Assembly: GCA_963702565.1 (NCBI GenBank)
Contig: CAVPDE010000024.1
Coordinates: 478,531 to 542,530 of the forward strand
Direction: 5' to 3'
DNA length: 64,000 nt
Source: CAVPDE01 sp963702565
GTDB lineage: Bacteria; Desulfobacterota; DSM-4660; Desulfatiglandales; HGW-15
This document shows, one piece after another, positions 42,870 to 51,695 of the stretch. Position 1 is the stretch's first letter. Each line of letters begins with the position of its first letter. The translations under genes and the position numbers were made by a program. Below the pieces are notes generated by a model that ran no database searches, was not told where the DNA came from, and saw only the letters and a list, made by a program, of their open reading frames with translations.

Positions 42870-45218
42870 ATGAAGAGAGCTTTTGCCGTTATCGCCATTG
42901 TGATCGTTGTCATCGCAGTTGGAGTGTACTTGTGGCTGCGCGCCGGACTGCCGAGTTACACCAAAAGCATAACCGCTGAAGGTCTTACAGCCCCCGTCAC
43001 GATCGAGCGAAACCGTTTCGCCGTGCCCACCATCACAGCGAAAAACCGCCAGGACCTCTTCTTCGCCTGGGGCTATGTCAACGCGCAGGATCGGCTATTT
43101 CAGATGGAGTTTACCCGCCGGGTGGGACAAGGGCGTATTTCAGAGTTCGCGGGGGAGGATTCGCTCAGCAAAGATCTTTTTCTCAGAGCCGTGGGCTTCG
43201 CAGAGCATGCCAAGAAATCCGTGGACAGACTGGACCCCCAGGTTAAGCCCGTCTACCAGCGGTACATTGACGGGATTAACTATTATCTGGACACAGAAGG
43301 CCCGAACCTTTACATGCGGCTCTTGGGAATGAAGAAGGAGAAGTGGGAAATCGCCGACTCCGTGCTCATCGCCATGATGCTTAACTGGAGCCTGTCCTAT
43401 AACATGCAGCACGAAATTCTGTACCACCGCATGATAGGAAAAATAGGCCAGGAAAACGCCGCAAAACTCATCAATTTTATTCCCCCCGGCACCTCCACCA
43501 TCATTGATGACCGGGTTTCTGAAGCGGGCGGGGATAACGCGCTTGCCGCGCTCGTCAAGGATCTGGACCCGCTGCTGGGCTGCCGCTCCGCGTCAAACGG
43601 CTGGACCATCGGTCCGAAGAAGACGGCCCACGGCGGCGCCATCCTGTGCAGCGACATGCAGGTGCATCAGTCGAAACTGCCCAATGACTTTTACATCCTT
43701 CGGGTAAAGAGCGGCGACTTTGACGTAACCGGCGCCCAGGTGGCGGGACTCCCTTTCATCGCTTCCGGTTACAACCGACACATCGCCTGGGGCCTCACCA
43801 ACCACGGGGCCGACATGGTGGACCTTTTCAAGGAGTCCGTAGACTGGAAAAAGAAGACCTATCGTCACAAGGGGGAAGACTATCCCCTGGGGGAGAAAAA
43901 GGTTGTACTGCATGTTAAAGGGAAAGACCCGGTGGAAAAAACCTTATTTTACTGCGGTCGCAAGCCGCTGCTCAACGAGGTGTTCAAGGACATGGGCTTT
44001 GATATGAGCCTGGACTGGGTCGGCTTCGACGGCACGGACATCCAAGGGTTTTTCCTGCTGAACCAGGCCCGCACCTACGATGATTACCTCTCATCGGTCC
44101 GGCACATTCACATGTCGCCCCAGAACCTGGTCTATGCCGACGACCAAGGAAACATCGCCTACACGGTGATCGGCTCCTTGCCTCTTCGTGAGCGCGGGAC
44201 CGGGAATCTCGTGACAGACGGTTCCCTTGTTCTGGAAAACTGGAAAGGCCACATCCCCGATGACCGTTACCCTTTGCTGAAAAACCCGGAAAGAGGCTTC
44301 ATCGCCTCCGCCAACAGCAAGAATGCCGAGAACTACCCCTTTGAATTGAACAGCGCCTATGCGCCGGGCTACCGTTATGAGAACATCGCTGTGATGTTGC
44401 GGGACAAAAGCAACATCGACGTGGAATACTGCAAGAAAATGCAGACCGATACCCACACCGTGCTGGCCAAGAAGTTGCAGGCCTTCATTAAAAAACAAGT
44501 GAAGGTAGATGAGAAAGATGACAAAGAGAAAAAAGCCTACGATACCTTACTGACTTGGGACGGGAATAACCGGAAAGATTCCGCCGGCGCCTCCCTTTAC
44601 AACACCTTCTACGTGCGCTTCGCCTTCCAGACTCTGGTGGATGAATTGGGTCCTGATCTTGCCGCGGAGTATATTGCTGAGCGCTACATCAGCATGGAGA
44701 CGATTCTGGATATGGCTGAAAAGGGGAGTCTATTCTTCGACGATGTACGCACACCTGAAAAGGAAACCCTGTCGGATATCGCCTCACGGGCTTTCAAGGA
44801 AACCTGTGAACTTCTTAATAAGGCCTCAGGAACCAGCGACCCTTTGAAATGGGCATGGGGCGACCTGCACAAAATCCGTTTCGACCACGTCCTCGGTACA
44901 TCGGCCCTGTTGCGACCCCTTGTGAACTACGGCCCCCTGCCCTTTGAGGGGGACGGCGAGACCAACAACCGGGCCCGGTTCAATGAGGTGGCGCCTCCCT
45001 ATATCGCAGATCTCGCATCCGCGCCTCGCATCATCGTTAAGTTCGATCCTCAGCCCAAGGGGTTCATGATGCTCATCACCGGCGTGAACGAGCATTTCAT
45101 GAGCAGGCACAACACGGACATGACCGCTGCATGGCTGAGGCACGAATACTTTGCGGTGGATGAAGAGCCGGTGAAGTACCGCATGAGCATAACGCCGGCC
45201 GGAAAACCGGTAAAATAG
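42870..45218 (+). CDS. Penicillin acylase-family (S45) N-terminal nucleophile amidohydrolase
   Basis: 782 residues, typical for an S45 proenzyme. Residues 5-23 are an uncleaved signal/anchor. The alpha-chain segment (FAWGYVNAQDRLFQMEFTRRVGQGRISEF) is characteristic. The predicted nucleophile is S242 of SASNGWTIGP, which becomes the beta-chain N terminus after self-cleavage. Relatives cleave penicillins, cephalosporin side chains, acyl-homoserine lactones and other N-acyl compounds. It is a single-gene unit with its own promoter and terminator. Confidence 0.92.
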   Translation: MKRAFAVIAIVIVVIAVGVYLWLRAGLPSYTKSITAEGLTAPVTIERNRFAVPTITAKNRQDLFFAWGYVNAQDRLFQMEFTRRVGQGRISEFAGEDSLSKDLFLRAVGFAEHAKKSVDRLDPQVKPVYQRYIDGINYYLDTEGPNLYMRLLGMKKEKWEIADSVLIAMMLNWSLSYNMQHEILYHRMIGKIGQENAAKLINFIPPGTSTIIDDRVSEAGGDNALAALVKDLDPLLGCRSASNGWTIGPKKTAHGGAILCSDMQVHQSKLPNDFYILRVKSGDFDVTGAQVAGLPFIASGYNRHIAWGLTNHGADMVDLFKESVDWKKKTYRHKGEDYPLGEKKVVLHVKGKDPVEKTLFYCGRKPLLNEVFKDMGFDMSLDWVGFDGTDIQGFFLLNQARTYDDYLSSVRHIHMSPQNLVYADDQGNIAYTVIGSLPLRERGTGNLVTDGSLVLENWKGHIPDDRYPLLKNPERGFIASANSKNAENYPFELNSAYAPGYRYENIAVMLRDKSNIDVEYCKKMQTDTHTVLAKKLQAFIKKQVKVDEKDDKEKKAYDTLLTWDGNNRKDSAGASLYNTFYVRFAFQTLVDELGPDLAAEYIAERYISMETILDMAEKGSLFFDDVRTPEKETLSDIASRAFKETCELLNKASGTSDPLKWAWGDLHKIRFDHVLGTSALLRPLVNYGPLPFEGDGETNNRARFNEVAPPYIADLASAPRIIVKFDPQPKGFMMLITGVNEHFMSRHNTDMTAAWLRHEYFAVDEEPVKYRMSITPAGKPVK

Positions 45219-45273
45219 AAAGACCCGGCTCGCAGGTTGCGAGTTTCAATCCACCGTTAGACCGTCAGAAACG

Positions 45274-45302
45274 AAAAACCCCCGCAACACACGGGGGTTT
45301 TT
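45274..45302. terminator. Bidirectional rho-independent terminator
   Basis: AAAAACCCCCG (45274-45284) and CGGGGGTTTTT (45292-45302) form eleven pairs around a seven-base loop, with a U-tract on either strand. It ends the penicillin acylase gene on the plus strand and the small 45334 gene on the minus strand. Confidence 0.88.
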
Positions 45303-45333
45303 GTTATCGTCTCTACGCCGGAATAGACGAATG

Positions 45334-45540
45334 TCAATGATATCCAGTCGGGCAGAACGGGGTTGACCTCCCGTCTGCGTAGCAAGCGAAATTGTAACTG
45401 TCCTCCCTATGACTGCCAACCCAGTCGGACCACTCGTCCGGCCAAATCTCCACTCTCGGCCGGGTCAATTCCTCTTCGAATCTGTCTCCCTGAGTCATGG
45501 AGAGGTATTCACGCAGTGTCATTTCTCTTTCGGCATTCAT
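45334..45540 (-). CDS. Small uncharacterised protein (68 aa)
   Basis: Supported by a strong AGGAGG seven bases before ATG 45540 and by the shared terminator beyond its stop. GTG 45543 is an alternative. The protein is acidic with many aromatic residues (EIWPDEWSDWVG, EDSYNFACYAD) and two cysteines near the end. No signal peptide, membrane segment or known motif. Function unknown. Confidence 0.6.
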   Translation of the reverse strand: MNAEREMTLREYLSMTQGDRFEEELTRPRVEIWPDEWSDWVGSHREDSYNFACYADGRSTPFCPTGYH

Positions 45541-45870
45541 CACAGCACCTCCTCTCTCAGTGCATCGTCTTCACTTGACCCTAAGCTAACTATGCCCTGC
45601 CCCATTGTCAACGACACCCGGATGCGGGACGCCCTTAAATAATTCAATTTCTTTTGCTCACCCTCCTTGGACGATGTCATCCAGCAGGCGCTCGCGGTTA
45701 TCCTGGGTCAAGAATGAATCCCTCGCCTCCCAGAGGAATGGCGGCAAGCAGCTTGTGTGACAGAATCCTCATGTGACAGAATCCTCATTGATTATGCCTG
45801 CAACAGAGAGTATCCTCTGAAAAAGATGGCTCTTGTCTCAAAGGGACGCCGGAATGAAGGAGATGATCTT
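45541..45870. other. 330-base intergenic region with a tandem 16-mer
   Basis: TGTGACAGAATCCTCA occurs twice in tandem (about 45755-45786). On the minus strand, TTGACA (complement of 45606-45611) could be the -35 box of the small gene. An in-frame ATG at 45757 upstream of the hydrolase lies in the tandem repeat and is probably not used. Otherwise nothing recognised. Confidence 0.4.
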
Positions 45871-46761
45871 ATGCCGCAGGCAAAGGCGAATAAAATCAGT
45901 ATTGAATATGAAACCTTCGGCGACCCTTCCTCGCCGCCCATCCTTCTCATCATCGGGCTCAGCGCCCAGTTGATATACTGGGACGAGGAATTTTGCAGGC
46001 AACTTGCCCAGTCGGGTCTGTATGTGATTCGGTTCGACAACCGGGACGCAGGGCTTTCAACAAAGTTCGACGAGGCCGGCCTTCCAGACATGTCGGATAT
46101 TATCCTGAAGCTGATGAGCGGACAGAAGGTCACCCCGCCTTACACGATCGAGGACATGGCCGCTGATGCGGTCGGCCTGCTCGATGCTCTGAGAATTGAG
46201 AAGGCCCATATATGCGGCATGTCCATGGGAGGGATGATCGCGCAGAGCCTTGCCATCCACTATCCCCAGCGCGTGCTGAGCCGGACCTCCATCTACAGCA
46301 CCACAGGCAACCCTCATCTTCCCCAGCCTAAACCTGAGGTGATGGGGCTCCTGCTCACCCCTCCCCCTCGGGAGCGCGAGCCCTTCATCCAGTTCGAGAC
46401 GGATCTATTCCGGGCGCTTACGGGGCCTCGCTTCGGGTTCGACGAGAAGTGGGTGCGGGATACCATGGGAAAAGCCTACGACCGCGCTTACTACCCCCAG
46501 GGAACCGGCAGGCAACTGGTCGCCGTTATGACCCAGAGCAACAGGAAAGGCTCATTGCAGAACCTGAGGGTGCCTATCCTTATCATTCACGGTGACGCTG
46601 ATCCCCTAGTCTCCGCGGAGGCAGGCAGGGAAACAGCCGAGGCCGTGCCAGGGGCTGAGCTGAAAATCATCGAAGGCATGGGCCACGACCTGCCCCATGG
46701 GGAGGCCTGGGCTCAGATCGCAAAGGACATTATCGCTCACACGACAAAGGCCTGCGGTTGA
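45871..46761 (+). CDS. Alpha/beta hydrolase
   Basis: 296 residues from ATG 45871, preceded by GAAGGAG. Nucleophile elbow GMSMGG (serine near residue 118), oxyanion region LIIGLSAQLIYW, acid in HGDADPLV and histidine in GMGHDLPHG. The layout is that of the aclacinomycin methylesterase/haloalkane dehalogenase group, with a cap domain. It hydrolyses an ester or related bond; substrate unknown. It converges with the minus-strand transporter gene. Confidence 0.88.
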   Translation: MPQAKANKISIEYETFGDPSSPPILLIIGLSAQLIYWDEEFCRQLAQSGLYVIRFDNRDAGLSTKFDEAGLPDMSDIILKLMSGQKVTPPYTIEDMAADAVGLLDALRIEKAHICGMSMGGMIAQSLAIHYPQRVLSRTSIYSTTGNPHLPQPKPEVMGLLLTPPPREREPFIQFETDLFRALTGPRFGFDEKWVRDTMGKAYDRAYYPQGTGRQLVAVMTQSNRKGSLQNLRVPILIIHGDADPLVSAEAGRETAEAVPGAELKIIEGMGHDLPHGEAWAQIAKDIIAHTTKACG

Positions 46762-46836
46762 CTTCAGCAGGCTACTTTTGACTGACCCATTCACGATGCT
46801 TTTCAACCGGCAGCGGGTACATGTCGCAGCTACCCC

Positions 46837-48129
46837 TTACAGATAAGAGAGAAAGACCCAATACACCGCCGTGTTTATTGCTGTAAGAGGTACCCCAACC
46901 TTTGCAAATTCTAAAAAGGTGATGCTTTCCCCGGAGTTCTCCTTTTCCGCATGCTGGATGATGATGATATTGCTCGCAGCGCCAAGAATGAACAGGTTGC
47001 CGGCTATCGTGCTTCCTGCGGCGAGGGCCATGAACTGATTCACTCCAGGGTCGGCGGAGATCAAAAGCGGCAGAAAAAGCGCAACCATGGGAACATTTGA
47101 AATGAGCTGACTCACCGCAACACCCACAATCAGGATGATTCCGATGCTTGTGATGTCAAGGCTAGAGCGGGACATGAGACCTTGGAAGAAGCCGGTGTTC
47201 CAGACGCTCTCCATGAGGACAAACATGGCGGCGAAAAAAAGAAGCGTAAACCAGTCTATCCTCCTGAGAATATGAAACCGTTTTTTCTTCCAGAAAAACC
47301 TGTAGATCAATATCGGCGCGCACCCGAGCAGCGCAATAAAGGTGAGCTTGAAGTCCACATTCACCTTCAGGAGGGTCAACGCCACTTTCAAGAGAATCAG
47401 GCCGGCTATCAGAATGAGCGATATTCTTGCAACCTTCGCAAGCCTCTTATGCTGGATGTGCTCACCGTCTGTTTCCAGCTTTCTTGCAGTGAATTCCTTC
47501 TTGTAGAAAACCCTAAGGAGCAGATAGGCAACAAATACATTGATCACCGTCGGAATCAGCAGGTATGCAGAAAAGGTTACAAAAGGGTTTTTTATGTTCC
47601 CCTTCATAGCCACGAGAAGGTTCTGCGGGTTTCCAATCGGGCTCATCACGCTTCCAATCGTTATGGCAAAGGCAAGGCAGAGCAGAAGAAGCTTTGTGGA
47701 AATGTGGTTCCTTTTCGAAAGAAGCAGCATGATCGGAGTTCCTATGATGGCGATGGTGTCGTTCATGAGAACCGCTGAGCCAAGCCCCATGCTGAACAGG
47801 ATGGCCAGAACCAGTTTGTCGACGGATTTCACTCTTCCGAAAAGCCTGTGACAGAGGTGGGTCAGGTAGCCGGAATCTTCAGTGGCCTGCCCTACAATAA
47901 ACATCCCCAAGAGAAAAAAGATCACGTCGAAGTTGATCGAATGGAGCGCATCGACCGGTGTGATCTGGCCCGTGAGAAGAACAGCGACGGCTCCGCCAAG
48001 CATCACCTGCCATATCTGCAGCTTGACTTTTCCAATGTCCCTGAGGGCAATCAGCAGGAATACAATTCCTAGAACGATAATGGGTATGATCATACGTCCA
48101 TCTGGGCTAATACGAACGTAATAAATCAT
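46837..48129 (-). CDS. ArsB/NhaD-SLC13-type ion or anion transporter
   Basis: 430 residues, 10-12 membrane helices. INFDVIFFLLGMFIVGQATEDSGYL and VLMNDTIAIIGTPIML in the first half, with a related segment LISNVPMVALFLPLL in the second, indicate the inverted-repeat transporters of the ion-transporter superfamily (CitMHS, ArsB, NhaD, DASS). Substrates range from dicarboxylates and sulfate to arsenite and Na+/H+. It has its own promoter at 48291-48319. Confidence 0.85.
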   Translation of the reverse strand: MIYYVRISPDGRMIIPIIVLGIVFLLIALRDIGKVKLQIWQVMLGGAVAVLLTGQITPVDALHSINFDVIFFLLGMFIVGQATEDSGYLTHLCHRLFGRVKSVDKLVLAILFSMGLGSAVLMNDTIAIIGTPIMLLLSKRNHISTKLLLLCLAFAITIGSVMSPIGNPQNLLVAMKGNIKNPFVTFSAYLLIPTVINVFVAYLLLRVFYKKEFTARKLETDGEHIQHKRLAKVARISLILIAGLILLKVALTLLKVNVDFKLTFIALLGCAPILIYRFFWKKKRFHILRRIDWFTLLFFAAMFVLMESVWNTGFFQGLMSRSSLDITSIGIILIVGVAVSQLISNVPMVALFLPLLISADPGVNQFMALAAGSTIAGNLFILGAASNIIIIQHAEKENSGESITFLEFAKVGVPLTAINTAVYWVFLSYL

Positions 48130-48290
48130 ATGACATCACCCCCTCCCTCACCCTCCCCCCTTGAGGGGGAGGGAAGGGTCGGGGTAAAAGGACTTAATTC
48201 GTTCCTATTAGTCGGTTGCTTGTAAAGACGATCGGTCCTGCGGTCAGCCTGCGTTACCGACTGATAAGGAACTCCCCTCTTCAGCTGCTG

Positions 48291-48319
48291 ACTATCCGGT
48301 TTGCTGCCTTATGTGTCAA
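48291..48319 (-). promoter_or_regulatory. Sigma-70 promoter of the ArsB/SLC13-type gene
   Basis: On the minus strand TTGACA (48319-48314), 17-base spacer, GATAGT (48296-48291). The transcript start would be about 155 bases before the gene and includes a C/G-rich hairpin (about 48140-48180). Confidence 0.65.
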
Positions 48320-48428
48320 GGGAAAAGCCGGTCAGGAAATGGATTACACAATGGGGACCCATTTTTGGGAGCCTGGGCAGAGGTGAGGGAGTTTTCCTCG
48401 TTGACCTAAGCTATGGAATCGCTTTAGG

Positions 48429-49766
48429 ATGAGGAGGAAAAATCGCAGTCGGTTCAGAAGAGTTTGGGAAATCGATTTGAAACGCACGGCCCCTATCTTT
48501 TACGGTTGGTACCTTGTCTTAACATGCATCATCGGCATGGTTCTCATTTATGGGATCCGGCATTCCTTTTCCGTTTTCTTCACCCCCATTCTGTCGGAGT
48601 TTGGCCGGGGCCGCGGAAACGTGGCCATGATGCTTTCGCTGAACATCCTGATCTACGGGTTCATGGCTCCTGTGGCCGGATTCTTTTCCAATCGCTGGCG
48701 GCCCAGGGTCACCATGCCTGTGGGAGTCCTGGTTCTCGCCCTGGCCACAGCAGGGTGTGCCTTCGCTTCGGAATTGCGTCATTTCTATATCTTATTTGGA
48801 ATCCTGATGCCCCTGGGAACCGCTTTCTGCGGCTGGCCGATTTACGCTCCCTCTTTGATGAATTGGTTTTACAAGAAAAGGGGATTGGTTTTAGGCTTCG
48901 CGCAGATGGGCGGAGGGTTGAGTATGGCCTACGCCATGTTTGTGGGATTCGCCATTGAAAAAGTAGGCTGGCGGGTTTCCTTCCTGATCCTGGCCGGAAC
49001 ATTGATCGCACTCTTTCTCCCTTTGGTCTTTCTCTTCTTTTACTCTCACCCTCGAGATAAAGGATCGCTACCTTATGGATCGGATGCGCCTGCAATCGGT
49101 GCCCGAGCCCCTAAAAAGGAAGGCGACAATGGAGAGAAAACTGTCGACGAAAGAACGCTTTCCCAGATATTTAGATCTTCGCAGCTTTGGCTTTTAATCC
49201 TGTCCTATGCGCTGAGCTGGGGTCTCGCACTCTATATGATCCTGGCGCATCAAGTTCGTTTCCTTCAAGACGCAGGCTTCAGCAGTATGTACAGTTCTTC
49301 AATGTTAGCTCTTTTCGGCATCATGGCGAGCATAGGGCAGGCAACTGGCTTCCTTTCGGATTGGATCGGCCGAGAGAAAGCGATGACCGTAGCAACGAGT
49401 GCTTCGTTAATCGGGATTACGGCCCTTCTTCTTGTTCGGGACACCTCTCAGCCCTGGCTGCTCTATGTTTTTTCCGTTTGCTGCGGATATGGAGCAGGGT
49501 TGGTGACTCCTACAATTTTTGCAGCCTCGGCAGATATTTTTAATGGCCGTCATTTCGGCACAGTTGGAGGACTCTTGCTTGGAGGCATGGGGGTCGGCAG
49601 TATCCTGGGTCCTTGGTTCGGGGGTTTCTTGCATGACCTCTGGGGCTCCTATACTATTGCTTTTATCCTCTGCATGACGAGCCTGATAGCGTCCTGCCTT
49701 CTTTTGTGGGCCGCAGCTCCCCGGAGAGTTTCTCACGATGCCCTGGCGCGCCCTCGCTTTCCTTGA
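48429..49766 (+). CDS. Major facilitator superfamily transporter
   Basis: 445 residues, 12 predicted helices with a long central loop (about 205-245). FYGWYLVLTCIIGMVLIYGIRHSFSVFF and the later GWRVSFLILAG resemble the OxlT/monocarboxylate-type branch, which exchanges small carboxylates. TTG 48477 is a possible later start, as the first 16 residues are basic and not membrane-related. Direction of transport unknown. Confidence 0.88.
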   Translation: MRRKNRSRFRRVWEIDLKRTAPIFYGWYLVLTCIIGMVLIYGIRHSFSVFFTPILSEFGRGRGNVAMMLSLNILIYGFMAPVAGFFSNRWRPRVTMPVGVLVLALATAGCAFASELRHFYILFGILMPLGTAFCGWPIYAPSLMNWFYKKRGLVLGFAQMGGGLSMAYAMFVGFAIEKVGWRVSFLILAGTLIALFLPLVFLFFYSHPRDKGSLPYGSDAPAIGARAPKKEGDNGEKTVDERTLSQIFRSSQLWLLILSYALSWGLALYMILAHQVRFLQDAGFSSMYSSSMLALFGIMASIGQATGFLSDWIGREKAMTVATSASLIGITALLLVRDTSQPWLLYVFSVCCGYGAGLVTPTIFAASADIFNGRHFGTVGGLLLGGMGVGSILGPWFGGFLHDLWGSYTIAFILCMTSLIASCLLLWAAAPRRVSHDALARPRFP

Positions 49767-49791
49767 CACACCGACGCCGATTCCGTATAGT
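49763..49791 (+). promoter_or_regulatory. Sigma-70 promoter of the selenoprotein gene
   Basis: TTGACA (49763-49768), 17-base spacer, TATAGT (49786-49791); the start codon is 38 bases further. It overlaps the last codons of the MFS gene, giving the small gene an independent transcript. Confidence 0.75.
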
Positions 49792-49829
49792 CCACGCTAC
49801 CCAAACGACATTTTGTCGAGGAGAGAACG

Positions 49830-50180
49830 ATGTTCGATGAGATCAGTGAAATAAGAAAAACCCGCAAGAAGTACAATCAAGCGATGTTTCGCAGCGGAAT
49901 CGGCACGTTTCGTAAGTTTGAAGATCTCGAAGCCGATGCCTTGAAAGACGGTGCCTTGTCTCGGAAATACAAAGAGCTCGTTGCCCTGGGAATCAGCATC
50001 ACGCAAAAGTGTTATGGCTGAATCGAATTCCACGTCAGCAGTGCTGCTGACCTTGGAGCCAGCCGGGAAGAAATCCTGGAGACCGCCGCTGTTGCCCTGG
50101 CCCTGAACGGCGGACCGGCCGAATGGCCTATCCGGTTCATTTTCAAGGTGCTCGAAGAATTGGACTCTTCGAAGCGATAG
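49830..50180 (+). CDS. AhpD/carboxymuconolactone decarboxylase-like selenoprotein (in-frame UGA)
   Basis: 116 residues if TGA at 50019-50021 is read as selenocysteine. Before the TGA: MFDEISEIRKTRKK...ITQKCYG. After it, in the same frame: IEFHVSSAADLGASREEILE... to TAG 50178-50180. The AhpD catalytic pattern E-X11-C-X2-C-X3-H is exact with E49, C61, Sec64 and H68, so the UGA replaces the second redox cysteine. CXXU is known in AhpD-like selenoproteins. A hairpin immediately follows. AhpD-type proteins reduce peroxides or disulfides. GAGGAG precedes the ATG. Confidence 0.88.
50019..50051 (+). promoter_or_regulatory. Bacterial SECIS-like element
   Basis: The UGA is followed 12 bases later by GTCAGCAG/CTGCTGAC (50034-50041 and 50044-50051), a perfect inverted repeat. 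Opened to six pairs, the loop is AGTGCT with a GU, about 20 bases from the UGA. The apical part GCAGUGCUGC closely resembles GCAGGUCUGC of E. coli fdhF, with matching distance. Confidence 0.8.
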
Positions 50181-50277
50181 GCGGTCGACCGTCGTCACAA
50201 GCCCGGACAGTCAAAGCATTTTAGGATGGCTCCAGTGTAGGCACCTGGCTCGCACCCTATTCGAAAGGTTTTAGCAA

Positions 50278-51003
50278 ATGGAACAGTCCGCACGACCGCA
50301 CGTGATTCGTGCGACCCACATCATCAAGTCAAATGCTCCAATGATCGTCGTCCCCTCTCTGATTATAGGAGCATCGTATTTGTCTTTTCTCTTCCCTGAG
50401 CGCCTCAGCGGCATGCTGACTTTGGGTTCTGTTTTTGCCACTCTGATCATCTATCCCGTGGTTTATGGCCGGTTCACTGAAATCGTCAACGGAGAGGCAG
50501 CCGCCCCCTGGGGAGAGCTCTTGCGCCGGCACTGGTTGAATTTTGTTTCCGTGAGCCTCGTCTTGCATATTCCCCTGTTCATCTGGATTCTAATCGTTTA
50601 CTCCACCGGGGTGGCGGCCGGCACGCTGACTTTTTTGCTCTACGGGTTGATCAATGTATTGAGCCTCTACGTTATCCCTCTGGTATTTCTCACACGAGAG
50701 AGAATCCCTTGCATCCTGCTTGGGATTAAGTGCCTGATCGGAAACTTCCACTTCAGTTTGCCCCTCGTTTTTCTCACAATACTCTCCATTGCCTTAAGTT
50801 TTTCCATGGGGCACAGCGGCGCAGACTCCCCTTTGCCTCCCTCTTCTGCCTTGGGGGGGCTTGTGATCACCTTCCTGACGGTTGCCGTAGACTTTGTGGT
50901 CTTCGTGGCTGCTTGCCTGGTGTTGAAGGAAAAGCTTTTTCAGAACCCGCCCACGGATTATCGCAGTGACGCCGATGAAAATCTCAAGCGCCGTGATCTT
51001 TGA
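50278..51003 (+). CDS. Uncharacterised integral membrane protein
   Basis: 241 residues with about six hydrophobic segments (near 22-42, 45-63, 88-108, 113-135, 158-176, 195-220) and a charged C terminus. No domain recognised; the overall look is of a DUF-type membrane protein. Its end overlaps the start of the HAD hydrolase gene by 29 bases, suggesting coupled translation. Confidence 0.75.
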   Translation: MEQSARPHVIRATHIIKSNAPMIVVPSLIIGASYLSFLFPERLSGMLTLGSVFATLIIYPVVYGRFTEIVNGEAAAPWGELLRRHWLNFVSVSLVLHIPLFIWILIVYSTGVAAGTLTFLLYGLINVLSLYVIPLVFLTRERIPCILLGIKCLIGNFHFSLPLVFLTILSIALSFSMGHSGADSPLPPSSALGGLVITFLTVAVDFVVFVAACLVLKEKLFQNPPTDYRSDADENLKRRDL

Positions 51004-51652
51004 TATGGATGGTGTGCTCGCGGACACAGAGCCCATCTACATGGCGATTACCCGGGACATGTTGGCGAAGCTGGAAGTCCCACTGGCTCCCGAGGAGCTT
51101 TTCGCGTATGTCGGCATTCCCACCCGCCAGATGTGGACTGAGATCATAAGCCGTTTCGATCTCCACCTGCCCCTGAACGAACTGATCCGTCTTGAGAAAG
51201 ACCGCCAACTGCAGCACCTGAGAGACATCGAGCGACTCCCGGAAGTCCCCGGGGTTCGGAAACTTCTGGAGGAATTGGCCCAGATGGGCACGGCCATGGC
51301 CGTCGCATCCTCATCCTCCCTTGATATCGTTAGCCTCATCCTCTCCAATCTCGCCATCCGCCGTTTTTTCGCCGCAACGCTGAGCGGTCAAGATGTGGCC
51401 CAAGGAAAGCCTGCGCCGGATATCTTTCTTAAAGCCGCGGCAGAGATGGGGACTCAACCTCAGAAATGCATCGTCATCGAGGATTCACCGGCGGGGATAG
51501 CGGGAGCAAAGAGTGCCGGAATGGTCTGCGTCGGCTTCGCCAATCCCAATTCCGGCAAGCTGAATCTGGCCGGTGCCGACCTGATCCTTCACGATTTCTC
51601 AATTGAGAGCAGGATGAAGATCAAGAGGCTTGTCTCGGAGACCTCTACCTGA
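50975..51652 (+). CDS. HAD-superfamily hydrolase (beta-phosphoglucomutase-like)
   Basis: 225 residues from ATG 50975. Motif I DMDGVLAD (D10, D12), motif II serine in AVASSSS, motif III lysine in GKPAPD, motif IV EDSPAGI. The cap is of C1 type. Members act as phosphatases or beta-phosphoglucomutases. The earlier GTG at 50966 is also open. Confidence 0.9.
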   Translation: MKISSAVIFDMDGVLADTEPIYMAITRDMLAKLEVPLAPEELFAYVGIPTRQMWTEIISRFDLHLPLNELIRLEKDRQLQHLRDIERLPEVPGVRKLLEELAQMGTAMAVASSSSLDIVSLILSNLAIRRFFAATLSGQDVAQGKPAPDIFLKAAAEMGTQPQKCIVIEDSPAGIAGAKSAGMVCVGFANPNSGKLNLAGADLILHDFSIESRMKIKRLVSETST

Positions 51653-51695
51653 TGACGTTTGCAGGCTGATTCAAATCTTATCCCTTAGGAGGGAA

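Noticed and set aside
49797..50198. Minus-strand frame of 133 codons over the selenoprotein gene
   Set aside because: It is an antisense frame with no motif. The plus-strand frame through the UGA matches AhpD catalytic residues and has a promoter and ribosome site.
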